DNA of 64,000 nt from Actinomadura fibrosa (GCF_900659615.1 NZ_CAACUY010000006.1:62001-126000); one strand, 5' to 3'. Positions 16,392 to 28,443 are shown, numbered from the stretch's first letter. Notes: a model not told the origin generated them from the sequence alone. Program-made: numbers and translations.

Positions 16392-16533
16392 GTCCGTGGT
16401 GCTGCCTGACGGTTCTGCTGCCGGTGCCGCCTAACCGCTGTCTCCGTCGACCAGCGGCCGGCGTCCGGTTCCTGCAAAGGCGTAGCGGCCGCCCTCACGC
16501 TGCGCTGCCGAAGAGGGCGACCGCACGATCACC

Positions 16534-17274
16534 TCAGCTCGCCCGGCGGCCGGCGGTGCTCGCCGCCCGCCCGGGAGCCGTGACATGGCCGGGCAGATGG
16601 CTCCCCGGCGCGCCCGGCCTGCGCGCCTCGGCCGGGCCCCGGACCGCGGGCGCCCGGCCGTCCATCGGGGGACGGCCCTGCTGCGGGACGTGCACCGGCG
16701 GCAGCGGACGGACGAGGCCCATGGCGATGACCTCGTTGGCGAGCCGCGTCCGGCGGTTGGCCCCTTCCGGGATCCGGAACTTCTGGTAGAGGCGCAGCAG
16801 GTGCTGCTTGACCGCCGCCTCGGTCACCACGAGATCACCGGCGATCTCGCGGGCCGTGGCGGGGGCGACGAAGGCCTCGTCCGAGAGGGCGGGCCGGCAG
16901 AGCGAGGTCAGCACGTCGACCTCGCGGCGGGTGAGCTCGGGGGCGACGGCACGCCGCAGTTCGACGTCCGGGTCGACCTCCTCACGGGGGATGCCCCCCA
17001 TCCGGCAGCGCGCCGTGCCGAAGCTCACGACGTCGCCGTCCTCCAGGACACGGCGGGCGATGGGCCGGCCGTTGACTCGCGTTCCATTGCGGGACAGGCC
17101 CATGTCGACGACGTACACGTACGGGCCGCGCCGAACGATCTCTGCGTGCAAACGGGACACACTCGGGTCGTCGAGGCGGATGTCGACTCCTCTCCCTCTC
17201 CCGACCGTCGTTACGTCGGGGCGCAACGGCATCACCAGCCCGCTGTCCTCGATCCGCATGAACGGCCCCTCCAC
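16534..17274 (-). CDS. FHA-domain protein with C-terminal helix-turn-helix
   Basis: This 246-residue protein starts at the GTG at 17274, with GGAGGA six bases upstream. Residues about 5-95 are a forkhead-associated domain: TTVGRGRGVDIRL with the phosphothreonine-binding G-R, then SVSRLHAEI, and SRNGTRVNGRPI. Residues about 108-190 form a winged/LuxR-like helix-turn-helix (ELTRREVDVLTSLCR, then TAREIAGDLVVTEAAVKQHLLRLYQKF). The last 50 residues are proline-rich and disordered. The layout suggests a regulator whose binding partner or DNA activity depends on a Ser/Thr-kinase signal; the kinase is not in this window. Confidence 0.82.
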   Translation of the reverse strand: MEGPFMRIEDSGLVMPLRPDVTTVGRGRGVDIRLDDPSVSRLHAEIVRRGPYVYVVDMGLSRNGTRVNGRPIARRVLEDGDVVSFGTARCRMGGIPREEVDPDVELRRAVAPELTRREVDVLTSLCRPALSDEAFVAPATAREIAGDLVVTEAAVKQHLLRLYQKFRIPEGANRRTRLANEVIAMGLVRPLPPVHVPQQGRPPMDGRAPAVRGPAEARRPGAPGSHLPGHVTAPGRAASTAGRRAS

Positions 17275-17629
17275 GGCAGTCCTCCCAGCTAGTTAGCGAC
17301 CCCTGTCTGCCGGGTTACCCGGGCGCGTCACCGTCACACCCTCCTACTGGCGAGTAGGACCGGTGGCACAAGGCATTCGCGTCCCACGCGACTCACTTCC
17401 GCACCACCCGTTTCCGTCGTCGGGCGACAAGCCGGATCCCTCCATCCGGCACCGCCCGCCCGAGATGCTCAGGGCCGCGTGAGAATCCCATCCGGGGGAC
17501 GCTCCGAAACGATCACCTCCCGCGCTCGGACGATCACTTCCTCGCTGGGCGGACGATGTCGTACCCCCGGAGGAATGGCACTACCGTGAGATCCCACGGA
17601 TCCGTCGAAGGCCGGAGGGACTGCGCGCC
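17275..17629. other. Divergent intergenic region between the FHA gene and DUF3017
   Basis: This stretch of 355 bases has no gene. It contains the inverted repeat TCCTACT-GGCG-AGTAGGA (17342-17359), a hairpin at 17431-17450 (GCCGGAT / ATCCGGC), and a direct repeat CGATCACYTCC at 17510-17520 and 17531-17541. The direct repeat copies are 21 bases apart, two helical turns, and could be operator sites. TACCGT at 17583-17588 may be the -10 of the DUF3017 gene. Confidence 0.45.
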
Positions 17630-18082
17630 ATGAGCACGGAGGTGCACCGGCGCAGGCGCAAGGCGCCGCGCGGCAGGAGCGCGACCCCGCACTGGCTCGC
17701 CCGCCTGCCCTACCTGTTCGTCCTCGGCGGCGTGGCCGGAGGGCTGGCCCTCTGCGCCCTCCACTACTTCCGCAAGGGATCCGGCCTGATGGCGGCCGCG
17801 CTGCTGCTCGGCGCGCTCGCCCGGCTGCTGCTCCCCGAGTCCCAGCTCGGCATGCTCGCGATCCGCAGCCGCCCCGTCGACGTCCTCACGCTGGTGATCC
17901 TCGGCGAGACCGTGGCGTTCGTCGCACTGAGCGTCCCGCCGATGAACAAGACCGGGCTCGTCCTCGCCGGGGTCTTCGGCGTCCTCATCGCCCTCGCGTT
18001 CCTCGCCCGCACCGTGAAGGTCGTCCTCGCCGGGCGGCGGGACGGCCCGCCCGCCGGTACCCCCGGCCGTCCGCCCAGGTAG
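17630..18082 (+). CDS. DUF3017 membrane protein
   Basis: This is a 150-residue protein with GGAGGGA at 17614-17620 before the ATG at 17630. A basic N-terminal tail is followed by three to four membrane segments (about 27-43, 50-67, 82-103 and 108-130). R-L-L-L-P-E-S-Q-L-G-M-L-A-I-R-S-R between the second and third is the best-conserved part of DUF3017. The family is confined to actinobacteria and is typically found near folD, as here. Function is unknown. The C-terminal tail is proline/glycine-rich. It may share regulation with icd 107 bases downstream, but a TAGCCT promoter in between suggests separate starts. Confidence 0.85.
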   Translation: MSTEVHRRRRKAPRGRSATPHWLARLPYLFVLGGVAGGLALCALHYFRKGSGLMAAALLLGALARLLLPESQLGMLAIRSRPVDVLTLVILGETVAFVALSVPPMNKTGLVLAGVFGVLIALAFLARTVKVVLAGRRDGPPAGTPGRPPR

Positions 18083-18105
18083 CGGGCGCGGGACGAGGCC
18101 AGGTC

Positions 18106-18133
18106 TAGACCTCCTGGTCGCCTCGGCTAGCCT
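18106..18133 (+). promoter_or_regulatory. Probable icd promoter
   Basis: TAGACC (18106-18111) and TAGCCT (18128-18133) with 16-base spacing, about 55 bases before the start codon. It overlaps the small palindrome GTCTAGAC. Confidence 0.5.
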
Positions 18134-18189
18134 TGCCAGTTGAGCCTTACAAGGACTGCTGGCCGGTGTAGGAAAGGGACAGCAACAGC

Positions 18190-19407
18190 ATGCCCAAGAT
18201 CAAAGTAGCGGGCCCGGTCGTCGAACTCGACGGCGACGAGATGACGCGGATCATCTGGAAATTCATCAAGGACCAGTTGATCCTGCCCTACCTCGATGTG
18301 GATCTGAAGTACTACGACCTGGGAATCGAGCACCGTGACGCCACGGACGACCAGGTCACCATCGACGCCGCCAACGCCATCAAGGAGCACGGCGTCGGCG
18401 TCAAGTGCGCCACCATCACCCCCGACGAGGCGCGCGTCGAAGAGTTCGGCCTGAAGAAGATGTGGCGTTCCCCCAATGGAACGATCCGCAACATCCTCGG
18501 CGGCGTGATCTTCCGCGAGCCCATCGTGGCCTCCAACATCCCCCGGCTGGTCCCGGGCTGGACGAAGCCGATCATCATCGGCCGGCACGCCCACGGCGAC
18601 CAGTACAAGGCCACGGACTTCGTGGTGCCGGGCCCGGGCAAGGTGACGATCACCTACACGCCCGAGGACGGCTCCGAGCCGATGGAGTTCGAGGTCGCGA
18701 ACTTCCCCGGCGGCGGCGTCGCCATGGGCATGTACAACTACGACGACTCCATCCGGGACTTCGCCCGGACGAGCATGCGGTACGCGCTCAGCCGCGAGAT
18801 GCCGCTGTACATGTCGACGAAGAACACCATCCTCAAGGCCTACGACGGCCGCTTCAAGGACATCTTCCAGGAGGTGTTCGAGGCGGAGTTCAAGGCCGAC
18901 TTCGAGGCCAAGGGGCTCACCTACGAGCACCGCCTCATCGACGACATGGTCGCCGCCGCGCTCAAGTGGGAGGGCGGCTTCGTCTGGGCCGCCAAGAACT
19001 ACGACGGCGACGTCCAGTCCGACACCCTCGCCCAGGGGTTCGGCTCCCTCGGCCTCATGACCTCGGTGCTCATGACCCCGGACGGCAAGACCGTCGAGGC
19101 CGAGGCCGCGCACGGCACGGTGACCCGGCACTACCGGCAGCACCAGCAGGGCAAGCCGACGTCGACCAACCCGATCGCGTCGATCTTCGCCTGGACGCGC
19201 GGCCTGGAGCACCGGGGCAAGCTCGACAAGACCCCCGAGCTCGTCGACTTCGCCCGCAAGCTGGAGGCGGTCTGCGTCGAGACCGTCGAGGGCGGCCAGA
19301 TGACCAAGGACCTCGCCCTTCTGGTCGGCCGCGACACCCCCTGGTTGACGACGCAAGCTTTCCTGGAGGCCCTCGACACCAACCTCCAGAAGAAGATCAA
19401 CGGATAG
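18190..19407 (+). CDS. icd: NADP-dependent isocitrate dehydrogenase, homodimeric type
   Basis: This 405-residue enzyme oxidatively decarboxylates isocitrate to 2-oxoglutarate. The length and sequence place it with the eukaryote-like homodimeric IDH (subfamily II), not the E. coli or monomeric type: it starts [21 protein letters not shown] and has [14 protein letters not shown] and the isocitrate-binding [21 protein letters not shown] is the catalytic arginine/aspartate stretch, and the NADP site is [20 protein letters not shown]. The Asp ligands for Mg lie in the L-I-D-D-M-V-A-A segment. It sits between DUF3017 and mdh with its own terminator, in a TCA-enriched neighbourhood. Confidence 0.96.
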   Translation: MPKIKVAGPVVELDGDEMTRIIWKFIKDQLILPYLDVDLKYYDLGIEHRDATDDQVTIDAANAIKEHGVGVKCATITPDEARVEEFGLKKMWRSPNGTIRNILGGVIFREPIVASNIPRLVPGWTKPIIIGRHAHGDQYKATDFVVPGPGKVTITYTPEDGSEPMEFEVANFPGGGVAMGMYNYDDSIRDFARTSMRYALSREMPLYMSTKNTILKAYDGRFKDIFQEVFEAEFKADFEAKGLTYEHRLIDDMVAAALKWEGGFVWAAKNYDGDVQSDTLAQGFGSLGLMTSVLMTPDGKTVEAEAAHGTVTRHYRQHQQGKPTSTNPIASIFAWTRGLEHRGKLDKTPELVDFARKLEAVCVETVEGGQMTKDLALLVGRDTPWLTTQAFLEALDTNLQKKING

Positions 19408-19503
19408 TGTTCAATTGGAGTCGCTCCGTTAATGCGGGGATGATCCCTGCTGGGTCGTGAGCCAGGGCGTGTCCTGCCCGTGGTCCCCGCGAATGCGTGA
19501 GTG

Positions 19504-19537
19504 AAGGCCGTCCCGGAGAACCCGGGGCGGCCTTTCG
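19504..19537 (+). terminator. Terminator of icd
   Basis: AAGGCCGTCCCGG and CCCGGGGCGGCCTTT form a 13-bp stem with one G-U pair, followed by TTT. Confidence 0.75.
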
Positions 19538-19593
19538 CGTTCGCGGACATGCCCGTCCGCGCACCTGCCGGATGGGAGGCGGGCGATGCGCGA

Positions 19594-20706
<1,113 letters not shown>

Positions 20707-20724
20707 CCGAGCGGTCACGCGCGG

Positions 20725-20756
20725 CGAGCCCTGGACCTTGGTGGGTCCGGGGCTCG
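20725..20756 (+). terminator. Terminator of mdh
   Basis: CGAGCCCTGGACC (20725-20737) pairs with GGTCCGGGGCTCG (20744-20756), 13 bases with one T-G pair. Confidence 0.7.
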
Positions 20757-20824
20757 TCCCGTTTCCGGGCGGGCGCGTGTCAGGGCGCGTCCGTCACGCC
20801 TCGTGTTCAATAGGATTCGTTGCC

Positions 20825-21628
20825 ATGCGTCGGGTTCTGGCCGTCTATGGCTCTGCCGGTGTCCTGCTGGCGTGCGCGGGACCCGTGTTCGCGCAGGACG
20901 ACGCCGATCTCGGGGTGTCGGTGTCCGCGTCGGTGCGGCAGGCGAGGCCGGGCGGCGAGATCGCGTACACCGTGACGGTGCGCAACCAGGGGGCGGGTGC
21001 GGCCGAGCGCGCCGAGATGGTGTTCACGGTGCCCCGGGACGTGGCGGTGGTCGCGCTGGAGGAGCCGGGGTGCGCGGAGAAGGGCCGTGAGGTCCGCTGC
21101 GCGGTTCCGGGAGGCGCCAGGACGGAGCGGGCCTTCCACGTGCACGGCGTGGTCGCGCCGTCCGCCGTGGGCGAGCTGAGGGCCGTCGCGGCGGTCACGT
21201 CGGCGACGCCCGATCCCGTTCCGGGGAACGACCGGGTCGAGCTGGTGACGCCCGTCCTGCCGAGCACCGATCTGCGGGTGCGCCTTGCCGCGCCGCACTC
21301 CGCGTCCAGGCGCGGGCGGATCCCACTGAAGGTCACGGTCACCAACCGGGGGCCGCGCGCCGCGGGCCGGGTCGGGCTGCTGCTGGGCGCGCACGGTGCC
21401 CGGATCCGGGTGCCGGGATGCGCGGTGACCGGGCAGACCGCGAACGACCAGTACCTGCGCTGCACCCTGGACGGGCTGGAGCCGGGCGCGTCCAAGGAGG
21501 TCAAGCCGGCGGTCTCGGCGATCCGCGCCCGCGCGCGCGTGGTGGAGTTCGGCGCGAGCGTCTCCTGCGAGCTCGGTGAGAGCCGGCCCGGCGACAACGC
21601 CGCCGCGACCAGCGTCCACCTCCGCTAG
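20825..21628 (+). CDS. Secreted DUF11-repeat protein
   Basis: This 267-residue protein starts at the ATG at 20825. A signal peptide (RRVLAVYGSAGVLLACAGPVFA) ends at about residue 23 before QDDADL. Two DUF11/CARDB-like beta-sandwich repeats follow: about 28-135 (ADLGVSVSASVRQARPGG...AYTVTVRNQG) and about 145-265 (STDLRVRLAAPHSASRRGR...VTVTNRG). Each has a probable disulphide pair (C-A-E...R-C-A; C-A-V...R-C-T). Such domains are surface adhesion or structural modules. There is no C-terminal anchor or LPXTG motif, so it may be released or bound non-covalently. TAGGAT at 20811-20816 may be a -10 giving a leaderless mRNA, which would explain the weak ribosome site. Confidence 0.78.
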   Translation: MRRVLAVYGSAGVLLACAGPVFAQDDADLGVSVSASVRQARPGGEIAYTVTVRNQGAGAAERAEMVFTVPRDVAVVALEEPGCAEKGREVRCAVPGGARTERAFHVHGVVAPSAVGELRAVAAVTSATPDPVPGNDRVELVTPVLPSTDLRVRLAAPHSASRRGRIPLKVTVTNRGPRAAGRVGLLLGAHGARIRVPGCAVTGQTANDQYLRCTLDGLEPGASKEVKPAVSAIRARARVVEFGASVSCELGESRPGDNAAATSVHLR

Positions 21629-21656
21629 GACGCCGCTCGGCAGGGCGTGACGCGTC

Positions 21657-22849
<1,193 letters not shown>

Positions 22850-22853
<4 letters not shown>

Positions 22854-23803
22854 CGCGAGCGGAGGAAGGTCCACGCGTCCTCGACCATGGCGCGCAGGTC
22901 CCGCTCCGGCTTCCAGCCCAGCCGCGACTGGATCCTGTCGGAGGAGGCCACCAGCACGGCGGGGTCGCCGGCGCGGCGCGGGCCGACCACGACGGGGATC
23001 TCCCGGCCGGTCACCTCGCGGCAGACGTCGATGACCGCGCGGACGGAGTAGCCGGTGCCGCTGCCCAGGTTGAAGACGTGGTGGGTTCCGGGCTCGCAGG
23101 CGTCCAGGGCCAGCAGGTGGGCGCGGCCGAGGTCGGCGACGTGGATGTAGTCGCGGACGCAGGTGCCGTCGTCGGTCGGGTAGTCCTCGCCGAAGACGTT
23201 CACCGCCTCCTTCTCGCCCTGCGCGACCTTGAGGACGTTGGGGATGAGGTGGGTCTCGACGGTGTGCCGCTCGCCCTGCGCGCCGTAGGCGCCGGCGACG
23301 TTGAAGTAGCGCAGCGAGACGCCGCCGAGGCCGTGCAGCCGGGCGTACTCGGCGAGGACCGTGTCGATCGCGAGCTTGGACGCGCCGTAGGGGTTGGTCG
23401 GGCGGGTCGGGTCGGTCTCCAGGATCGGCGTGGACTCCGGCTCGCCGTAGGTCGCGGCCGTCGAGGAGAACACGATCCGCGGGACGCCGGCGGCGCGCAT
23501 CGCCTCCAGCAGGGCCAGCGACTCGCCGAGGTTCTTGTCCCAGTACAGGCCCGGCTTCTCCACCGACTCGCCGACGAGGGACTTGGCCGCGAAGTGCAGG
23601 ACGGCGTCGAACCCGGCGCCGTCGAGGACGCCCGCCGCCGTCTCGCGCAGCGTGCCCCGGACGAGCCGCGCCCCCGGCGGCACCGCGTCCTCGTGACCGG
23701 TGGACAGGTCGTCCAGGACCACGACCTCGTGCCCTGCCTCCAGCAGCAGGGCGGAGACGACGCTGCCGATGTAGCCGGCGCCTCCGGTGACGAGCAGCTT
23801 CAC
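22850..23803 (-). CDS. galE: UDP-glucose 4-epimerase
   Basis: This 317-residue SDR-type epimerase interconverts UDP-galactose and UDP-glucose. The GTG at 23803 has GGAGGT seven bases upstream. The NAD motif GGAGYIGS (7-14), the catalytic Ser/Thr (S114-T115 in [10 protein letters not shown]), and Tyr139-x3-Lys143 in NPYGASKLA are in place. The conserved [22 protein letters not shown] and [11 protein letters not shown] follow. The much longer reading frame upstream is not coding. It heads the galEK operon, divergent from the CBS-domain gene. Confidence 0.96.
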
Positions 23804-23983
23804 GAACGGACCTCCATTTGAGACGGTGCCGTCTTGACGGACCATTTCCGACCGACGGGTTTCGACGTGACGGGCTCTGTGAACCGCGCGGGCCGCGCGA
23901 GCGGCCGGACGGCGCCGGCCCGGGCGGGGGCGGCCGGGCTCGGTCCAGGCTATCCGGTACCTCGAACGGGGAAGGGTCAACGC

Positions 23984-25171
23984 ATGGACCGGACGGCGCG
24001 CGGCGAGCGGCCGCGAACGGGGCATGGGCCGGCGCGGGAACCGGAGCGGGGGCAGGCCGAGCCGCCCGGCTGGCCGGCCCGCGCGCTGTTCCGCCTGCTG
24101 TCGGGGGCCACGGACCTCGCGGTGCGGCTGGCGGGCGGCGACCCGCGGGTGCTGCGGGAGCAGCCGACCGCGGAGCGGATGCGGGCGCTGGTCGCGGAGA
24201 ACCCCCAGCTCACGGCGGACGAGCGGGCGCTGATCGGGGAGGTGTTCGCGGCGGGGGAGCGGCCGCTGCGGGAGGTGCTGGTGCCGCGGACGGAGGTGAC
24301 GTTCCTGGACGCGGAGCTGCCGCTGCCGGCCGCCGCGCGGCTCGCCGCGGCGAGCCCGCACTCGCGGTTCCCGGTGTGCCGCGACTCCCACGACGAGGTG
24401 ATCGGGTTCGTGCACATCCGGGACCTGCTGGTGCCGGAGCACCGGGAGGAGCGCGTCCCGGTGGGGGACCTGGTGCGCCCGGTGAAGTTCCTGCCGTCCT
24501 CGCAGCGGGTGCTGCCGGTGCTGTCGGAGATGCGCCGTGAGGGCTGCCACCTGGCGATCGTCATGGACGAGTACGGCGGCGTCGCGGGGATCGTCACGCT
24601 GGAGGACCTCGTGGAGGAGCTCATCGGGGACATACGCGATGAATATGATGTGGAGGACGCGCAGGCGCGGCGCCTGCACGGCGGGGTGGTCGAGGTGGAC
24701 GGCCTGCTGAACCTCGACGACTTCGCCGCCGAGACCGGGATCCGGCTGCCCGCCGGGCCCTACGAGACGGTCGCCGGCCACATCATGGCGGCGCTCGGCC
24801 GGGTGCCCGCCGAGGGCGACGCGGTGGAGGCCGCGGGCCGGCATCTCGCGGTGGCCCGGATGGACGGCCGGCGGGTCGCCCGCGTGCGCGTCACGCCGCG
24901 TGCGTCGCCGCAGCCTCTGCCGGTGCCGCCCGCGCCGTCGCCCGCACCGCCGCCGTCCGCGGCCGCGCGGGCCGCCACACAGCCAGCGGCGCCGGCTCCA
25001 CCCGGATCCGGCCCGAAGACCCCTGCCCGCGGGGGCGTCGCCAGGGACGGAGGACCGGCCGCAGTGAGCCAGGCAGCGAGCGAGACCGCGCGCGCGACAG
25101 CGAGCGAGCCAGCGCGCGAGCCCTCGGCGGGCGGGACGGCGGTCGGCGACGGCGCTCCCCGGGACACCTGA
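23984..25171 (+). CDS. CorC/HlyC-type CBS-domain protein lacking the DUF21 membrane domain
   Basis: This 395-residue protein starts at the ATG at 23984, with GGGGAAGGG seven bases upstream. Residues 1-40 are a basic head. Then come a short helical region, [11 protein letters not shown], a CBS pair (about 98-215, with [19 protein letters not shown] and [29 protein letters not shown]), and a CorC/HlyC domain (about 230-305). Members with membrane function carry an N-terminal DUF21 (CNNM) domain that is absent here, so this is a soluble form. The C-terminal 90 residues are a proline/alanine-rich tail with AR/SE/A-like repeats. It lies directly before trpS (12 bases). Confidence 0.85.
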   Translation: MDRTARGERPRTGHGPAREPERGQAEPPGWPARALFRLLSGATDLAVRLAGGDPRVLREQPTAERMRALVAENPQLTADERALIGEVFAAGERPLREVLVPRTEVTFLDAELPLPAAARLAAASPHSRFPVCRDSHDEVIGFVHIRDLLVPEHREERVPVGDLVRPVKFLPSSQRVLPVLSEMRREGCHLAIVMDEYGGVAGIVTLEDLVEELIGDIRDEYDVEDAQARRLHGGVVEVDGLLNLDDFAAETGIRLPAGPYETVAGHIMAALGRVPAEGDAVEAAGRHLAVARMDGRRVARVRVTPRASPQPLPVPPAPSPAPPPSAAARAATQPAAPAPPGSGPKTPARGGVARDGGPAAVSQAASETARATASEPAREPSAGGTAVGDGAPRDT

Positions 25172-25183
25172 GAGAATCGGTCC

Positions 25184-26239
25184 GTGCACATGCCCGAAGC
25201 GTCCGGCACCGCGACCCCGCGGGTGCTGTCCGGAATCCAGCCCACCGCCGACTCCTTCCACCTCGGCAACTACCTCGGCGCGCTGCGGCAGTGGGTCGCC
25301 CTGCAGGAGTCGCACGAGGCGTTCTACTGCGTGGTCGACCTGCACGCGATCACGGTCGAGCACGATCCGGACGCGCTGCGCCGCCGGACGAGGATCGCGG
25401 CGGCGCAGCTGCTGGCGATGGGCGTGGACCCGGAGCGCGCGACCGTGTTCGTGCAGAGCCACGTCCCGGAGCACGCCGAGCTGGCCTGGGTGCTGGGCTG
25501 CCTCACGGGGTTCGGTGAGGCCGGGCGGATGACCCAGTTCAAGGACAAGTCGTCCAAGCAGGGCACGGCGGGCACGACGGTCGGGCTGTTCACCTACCCG
25601 ATCCTCCAGGCCGCCGACATCCTGCTGTACTCGCCGGAGCCGGGCCCGGGGGAGCGGGTCTTCCACGTCCCGGTCGGCGAGGACCAGCGGCAGCACCTGG
25701 AGCTCACCCGCACGCTCGCGCAGCGGTTCAACCACCGGTTCGGCGACACCTTCGTCCCGCCCGAGGCGTACATCCCCGCGGGCGCCGCGAAGATCACCGA
25801 CCTCCAGGAGCCGACCGCGAAGATGAGCAAGTCGGCGTCCTCGCCGCAGGGCATCGTGGACGTCCTGGAGGAGCCCGGCCCGATGCGCAAGAAGATCATG
25901 CGCGCGGTCACCGACACCGGCTCCGAGGTCGTCTACGACGAGGAGAAGAAGGCGGGCGTCACCAACCTGCTGCGGATCTACTCCGCGCTGGAGGGCGTGC
26001 CCGTCACCGCGCTGGAGGAGCGGTACGCGGGCTCCGGCTACGGGCAGTTCAAGAAGGACCTCGCGCAGCTCGTCCTCGACACGTTCACGCCGATCAGGGA
26101 GCGCACGCTGGCGCTGCTGGGCGACGAGGAGCGGCTCGACCGGCTCCTCGCCCAGGGCGCCGACCGCGCCTCCCGGGTCGCCGCGCGCACGATGGACACC
26201 GTGCGCGAACGCGTGGGATTCGTCGGACGTGGTCGCTGA
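25184..26239 (+). CDS. trpS: Tryptophanyl-tRNA synthetase
   Basis: This 351-residue class I synthetase charges tRNA-Trp. The GTG at 25184 (ATG at 25190 is an alternative) follows GAGAGAA. The HIGH variant is HLGN at 26-29 ([14 protein letters not shown]), and the KMSKS loop is intact (213-217 in [10 protein letters not shown]). The Trp-binding D-L-H-A-I-T and M-T-Q-F-K-D-K-S regions are conserved. The length is the standard bacterial one. It overlaps the next gene by 11 bases, suggesting co-transcription with the 2'-5' RNA ligase-like gene. Confidence 0.97.
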   Translation: MHMPEASGTATPRVLSGIQPTADSFHLGNYLGALRQWVALQESHEAFYCVVDLHAITVEHDPDALRRRTRIAAAQLLAMGVDPERATVFVQSHVPEHAELAWVLGCLTGFGEAGRMTQFKDKSSKQGTAGTTVGLFTYPILQAADILLYSPEPGPGERVFHVPVGEDQRQHLELTRTLAQRFNHRFGDTFVPPEAYIPAGAAKITDLQEPTAKMSKSASSPQGIVDVLEEPGPMRKKIMRAVTDTGSEVVYDEEKKAGVTNLLRIYSALEGVPVTALEERYAGSGYGQFKKDLAQLVLDTFTPIRERTLALLGDEERLDRLLAQGADRASRVAARTMDTVRERVGFVGRGR

Positions 26240-26825
26240 CCCGGAGGGATCCGGGGCCGCGGCGCCCCGGCGCATGATCGGGGTGGCCGTCCCGATCCCC
26301 GACCCGCACGGCTCGCTGCTGCGGGCGAGGCGGGCGGGCTTCGGGGATCCGATGGCCGCCGCCATCCCCACGCACATCACGCTGCTGCCGCCCACCGAGG
26401 TGGCGGGGGCCGACCTGCCCGCCATCGAGGAGCACCTGCTGCGGATCGCCCGCACCGAGCGGCCCTTCCACATCCGCCTGCACGGGACGGGAACGTTCCG
26501 GCCCGTGTCCCCGGTGGTGTTCGTGGCGCTGGAGGAGGGCATCGGCGACTGCGAGCGCGTGCAGGCGCGGGTGTCGTCGGGGCCGCTCGCCCGCGCGCTG
26601 CCGTTCCCGTACCACCCGCACGTCACGGTCGCCCACCACCTGCCCGACGAGGCCATGGATCGGGCGTTCAAGGAGCTGGCCACCTACCGGGCCGACTTCG
26701 ACGTCTGGGGCTTCTCGCTGTACGAGCACGGCGACGACGGGGTGTGGCGTCCGCAGCGCGACTTCGCGTTCGGGACGGGCGGCGCGGGCCCCCATATCGA
26801 GGACGGCCCTCCCGCCCCGCCCTGA
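26229..26825 (+). CDS. 2'-5' RNA ligase/LigT-like phosphoesterase
   Basis: This is a 198-residue protein from the GTG at 26229, inside the trpS 3' end; the ATG at 26274 would be the other start. It has the two H-x-T motifs of the 2H phosphoesterase fold: His49-Ile-Thr51 in PTHITLLPP and His131-Val-Thr133 in HPHVTVAHH. Members hydrolyse 2',3'-cyclic phosphates or 2'-5' bonds in RNA; the physiological substrate is unknown in actinomycetes. The close link to trpS is suggestive of tRNA or RNA end processing but is not proof. The protein is soluble, with no signal peptide. Confidence 0.85.
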   Translation: MVADPEGSGAAAPRRMIGVAVPIPDPHGSLLRARRAGFGDPMAAAIPTHITLLPPTEVAGADLPAIEEHLLRIARTERPFHIRLHGTGTFRPVSPVVFVALEEGIGDCERVQARVSSGPLARALPFPYHPHVTVAHHLPDEAMDRAFKELATYRADFDVWGFSLYEHGDDGVWRPQRDFAFGTGGAGPHIEDGPPAPP

Positions 26826-26931
26826 GCGGGCGTCCCGCGGCGGGCGGCTGTGGGGCCGGGGGGCCACGGAATGTCGAACGGACCATCACCGTGCGCCGCA
26901 TCGAGCGGCCCGAGGTGGGTACGTTGCGTCC

Positions 26932-28008
26932 ATGCGGCGGGCGATCGGCAAGGTGCAGGGGCAGGCCGAGGGCCTGCTCGACACGGGGAAAGGCCTGCTG
27001 AACGGCGCGCGCGCCCGCTGGAAATGGTTCGACCACCTCGGGCGCGCCTTCGACCGGTACCAGGAGCGGCGCGGCGACCGGCTCGCCGCCGCCCTCACCT
27101 GCTACGCGTTCCTGTCGTTCTTCCCGCTGCTGGCGCTGGCGTACTCCCTGCTCGGCTACCTGGTCGGCGTCAGCGGGCAGGCCCGCGACTACTTCGTGGA
27201 CGCCGTCAACTCGCTGCTGCCGGGCCTGTCGGACCAGCTCCAGGTCGAGCAGATCGCGCAGTCGAAGACCGCCGTCGGACTGTTCGGCCTGGTGGCGCTG
27301 CTGTTCACCGGGCTCGGCTGGGTGCAGGTGCTGCGCGAGTCGCTGCGCGACATCTGGGGCAACGAGCCGGGCGGCGGCGGCAACTTCTTCCTCAAGCGGC
27401 TGTGGGACCTCGCCGTCCTCGCGTTCCTCGGCGTCATCCTCATCTGCGGCATGGCGATCTCGACGGTGACGACGTCCGCGACCCACACCGTCCTCGGCTG
27501 GTTCGGGATGCAGGACGTGCCCGGCGCCGGGACGGTGCTGCGGCTGCTCTCGCTGTGCTGCGCGATCGCGTTCAACACCGTGATCTTCATCGTGCTGTTC
27601 AGCCGCCTGTCGGGGACGCTCGCGCCGTGGCGGCGGATCGCCCGCGGCGCGCTGTTCGGCGCCGTGGGCTTCGAGGTGCTGAAGCAGATCGCCCAGCTGC
27701 TGATCGGCCGGACGACGCAGAACCCGGTCTACGCCTCGTTCGCCGTCCTGGTCGGGCTGATGGTGTGGATCAACATCGTGTCGCGGTTCATGCTGTTCGT
27801 CGCCGCGTGGACGGCGACCCGCCGCGTCGTGCTGACGGCCGACGCCGACTCCCCGGAGCGCGGCCCGTCCGAGAAGGCGGTGTGCGACGGCCCGCCGGAG
27901 CAGGACGAGCAGCGAGGGGAAAGGCGGCAGGGCGACGAGCAGCGGAGGAAGGACGAGCCGCGCGGGAAGGGCAGCCCGTCCGGTGCGGGGAAGCCGGTGA
28001 CGGCCTGA
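26932..28008 (+). CDS. YihY/BrkB-family membrane protein
   Basis: This 358-residue protein starts at the ATG at 26932. A charged N-terminal helical part (1-50) is followed by six membrane segments (about 60-83, 118-143, 161-184, 203-225, 238-252 and 265-290), ending with the family motif YASFAVLVGLMVWINIVSRFML. Such proteins were once annotated ribonuclease BN; that activity belongs to another gene, and their role is unknown. The C-terminal 70 residues are acidic, arginine- and glutamine-rich and disordered. It stands alone, 106 bases after the RNA ligase-like gene. Confidence 0.87.
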   Translation: MRRAIGKVQGQAEGLLDTGKGLLNGARARWKWFDHLGRAFDRYQERRGDRLAAALTCYAFLSFFPLLALAYSLLGYLVGVSGQARDYFVDAVNSLLPGLSDQLQVEQIAQSKTAVGLFGLVALLFTGLGWVQVLRESLRDIWGNEPGGGGNFFLKRLWDLAVLAFLGVILICGMAISTVTTSATHTVLGWFGMQDVPGAGTVLRLLSLCCAIAFNTVIFIVLFSRLSGTLAPWRRIARGALFGAVGFEVLKQIAQLLIGRTTQNPVYASFAVLVGLMVWINIVSRFMLFVAAWTATRRVVLTADADSPERGPSEKAVCDGPPEQDEQRGERRQGDEQRRKDEPRGKGSPSGAGKPVTA

Positions 28009-28023
28009 TCGCCGGGACGCGCC

Positions 28024-28443
28024 CTAGGACCAGAACGAGTCCTCGGCGTACTGGTCCTCGGCGAGGGTCCGGATCTCGGTGATCCGCCCGTCGCGGAAGC
28101 GGAAGAGGTCCACCGAGCGGGCGTCGAGGACGCGTCCGGGGCGCTCGGCGTAGGTCTGGACGAGAGCCGCGCCGTACTCCTCGTTCGCCATGAGCGAGTA
28201 GGGCTCGGCGCGGAACGTCCCGCCCGAGAGCTCGAAGAGGTTGACGTAGAAGCCGAGGACCTCCGCTGCGGTGCGGTACACGCCGCACAGCGGCCCCCGC
28301 CCGGGGACGAGATGGACGACGTCGGGGGCGAGCAGGTCGCGGATGAGGTCCATGTCGCCTTTGGCGAAGGCCGTGTAGCCGTCTCTCAGCAGAGTGACGT
28401 TGGGATGTTCGAGAAGGGTTGTGGAGCTGCTCATACGGGGCAT
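28024..28443 (-). CDS. SnoaL-like NTF2-fold protein
   Basis: This 139-residue protein comes from the ATG at 28443, preceded by GGAGG seven bases upstream. It is a single-domain NTF2/SnoaL fold: an N-terminal helix (VTLLRDGYTAFAKGDMDLIRDLLAPDVV), four strands, and E-I-R-T-L-A-E-D-Q near the end. SnoaL members are polyketide cyclases, but many are steroid or limonene isomerase-like or have no catalytic role. Without a polyketide gene nearby the function is open. It is convergent with the YihY gene. Confidence 0.75.
   Translation of the reverse strand: MPRMSSSTTLLEHPNVTLLRDGYTAFAKGDMDLIRDLLAPDVVHLVPGRGPLCGVYRTAAEVLGFYVNLFELSGGTFRAEPYSLMANEEYGAALVQTYAERPGRVLDARSVDLFRFRDGRITEIRTLAEDQYAEDSFWS

Noticed and set aside
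19408-19503. Possible RNA gene after icd
   Set aside because: The sequence has some self-complementarity (GGGGATGATCCC), but no cloverleaf, no anticodon arm and no known ncRNA pattern could be drawn.
23822-23833. GACGGTGCCGTC inverted repeat before galE as an operator
   Set aside because: It has only five-base arms in GC-rich sequence, where such repeats are frequent by chance.
25060-25135. AGCGAG/CGCGCG repeats in the tail of the CBS protein as a minisatellite
   Set aside because: The units are irregular and too diverged to define a period; better treated as low-complexity coding sequence.
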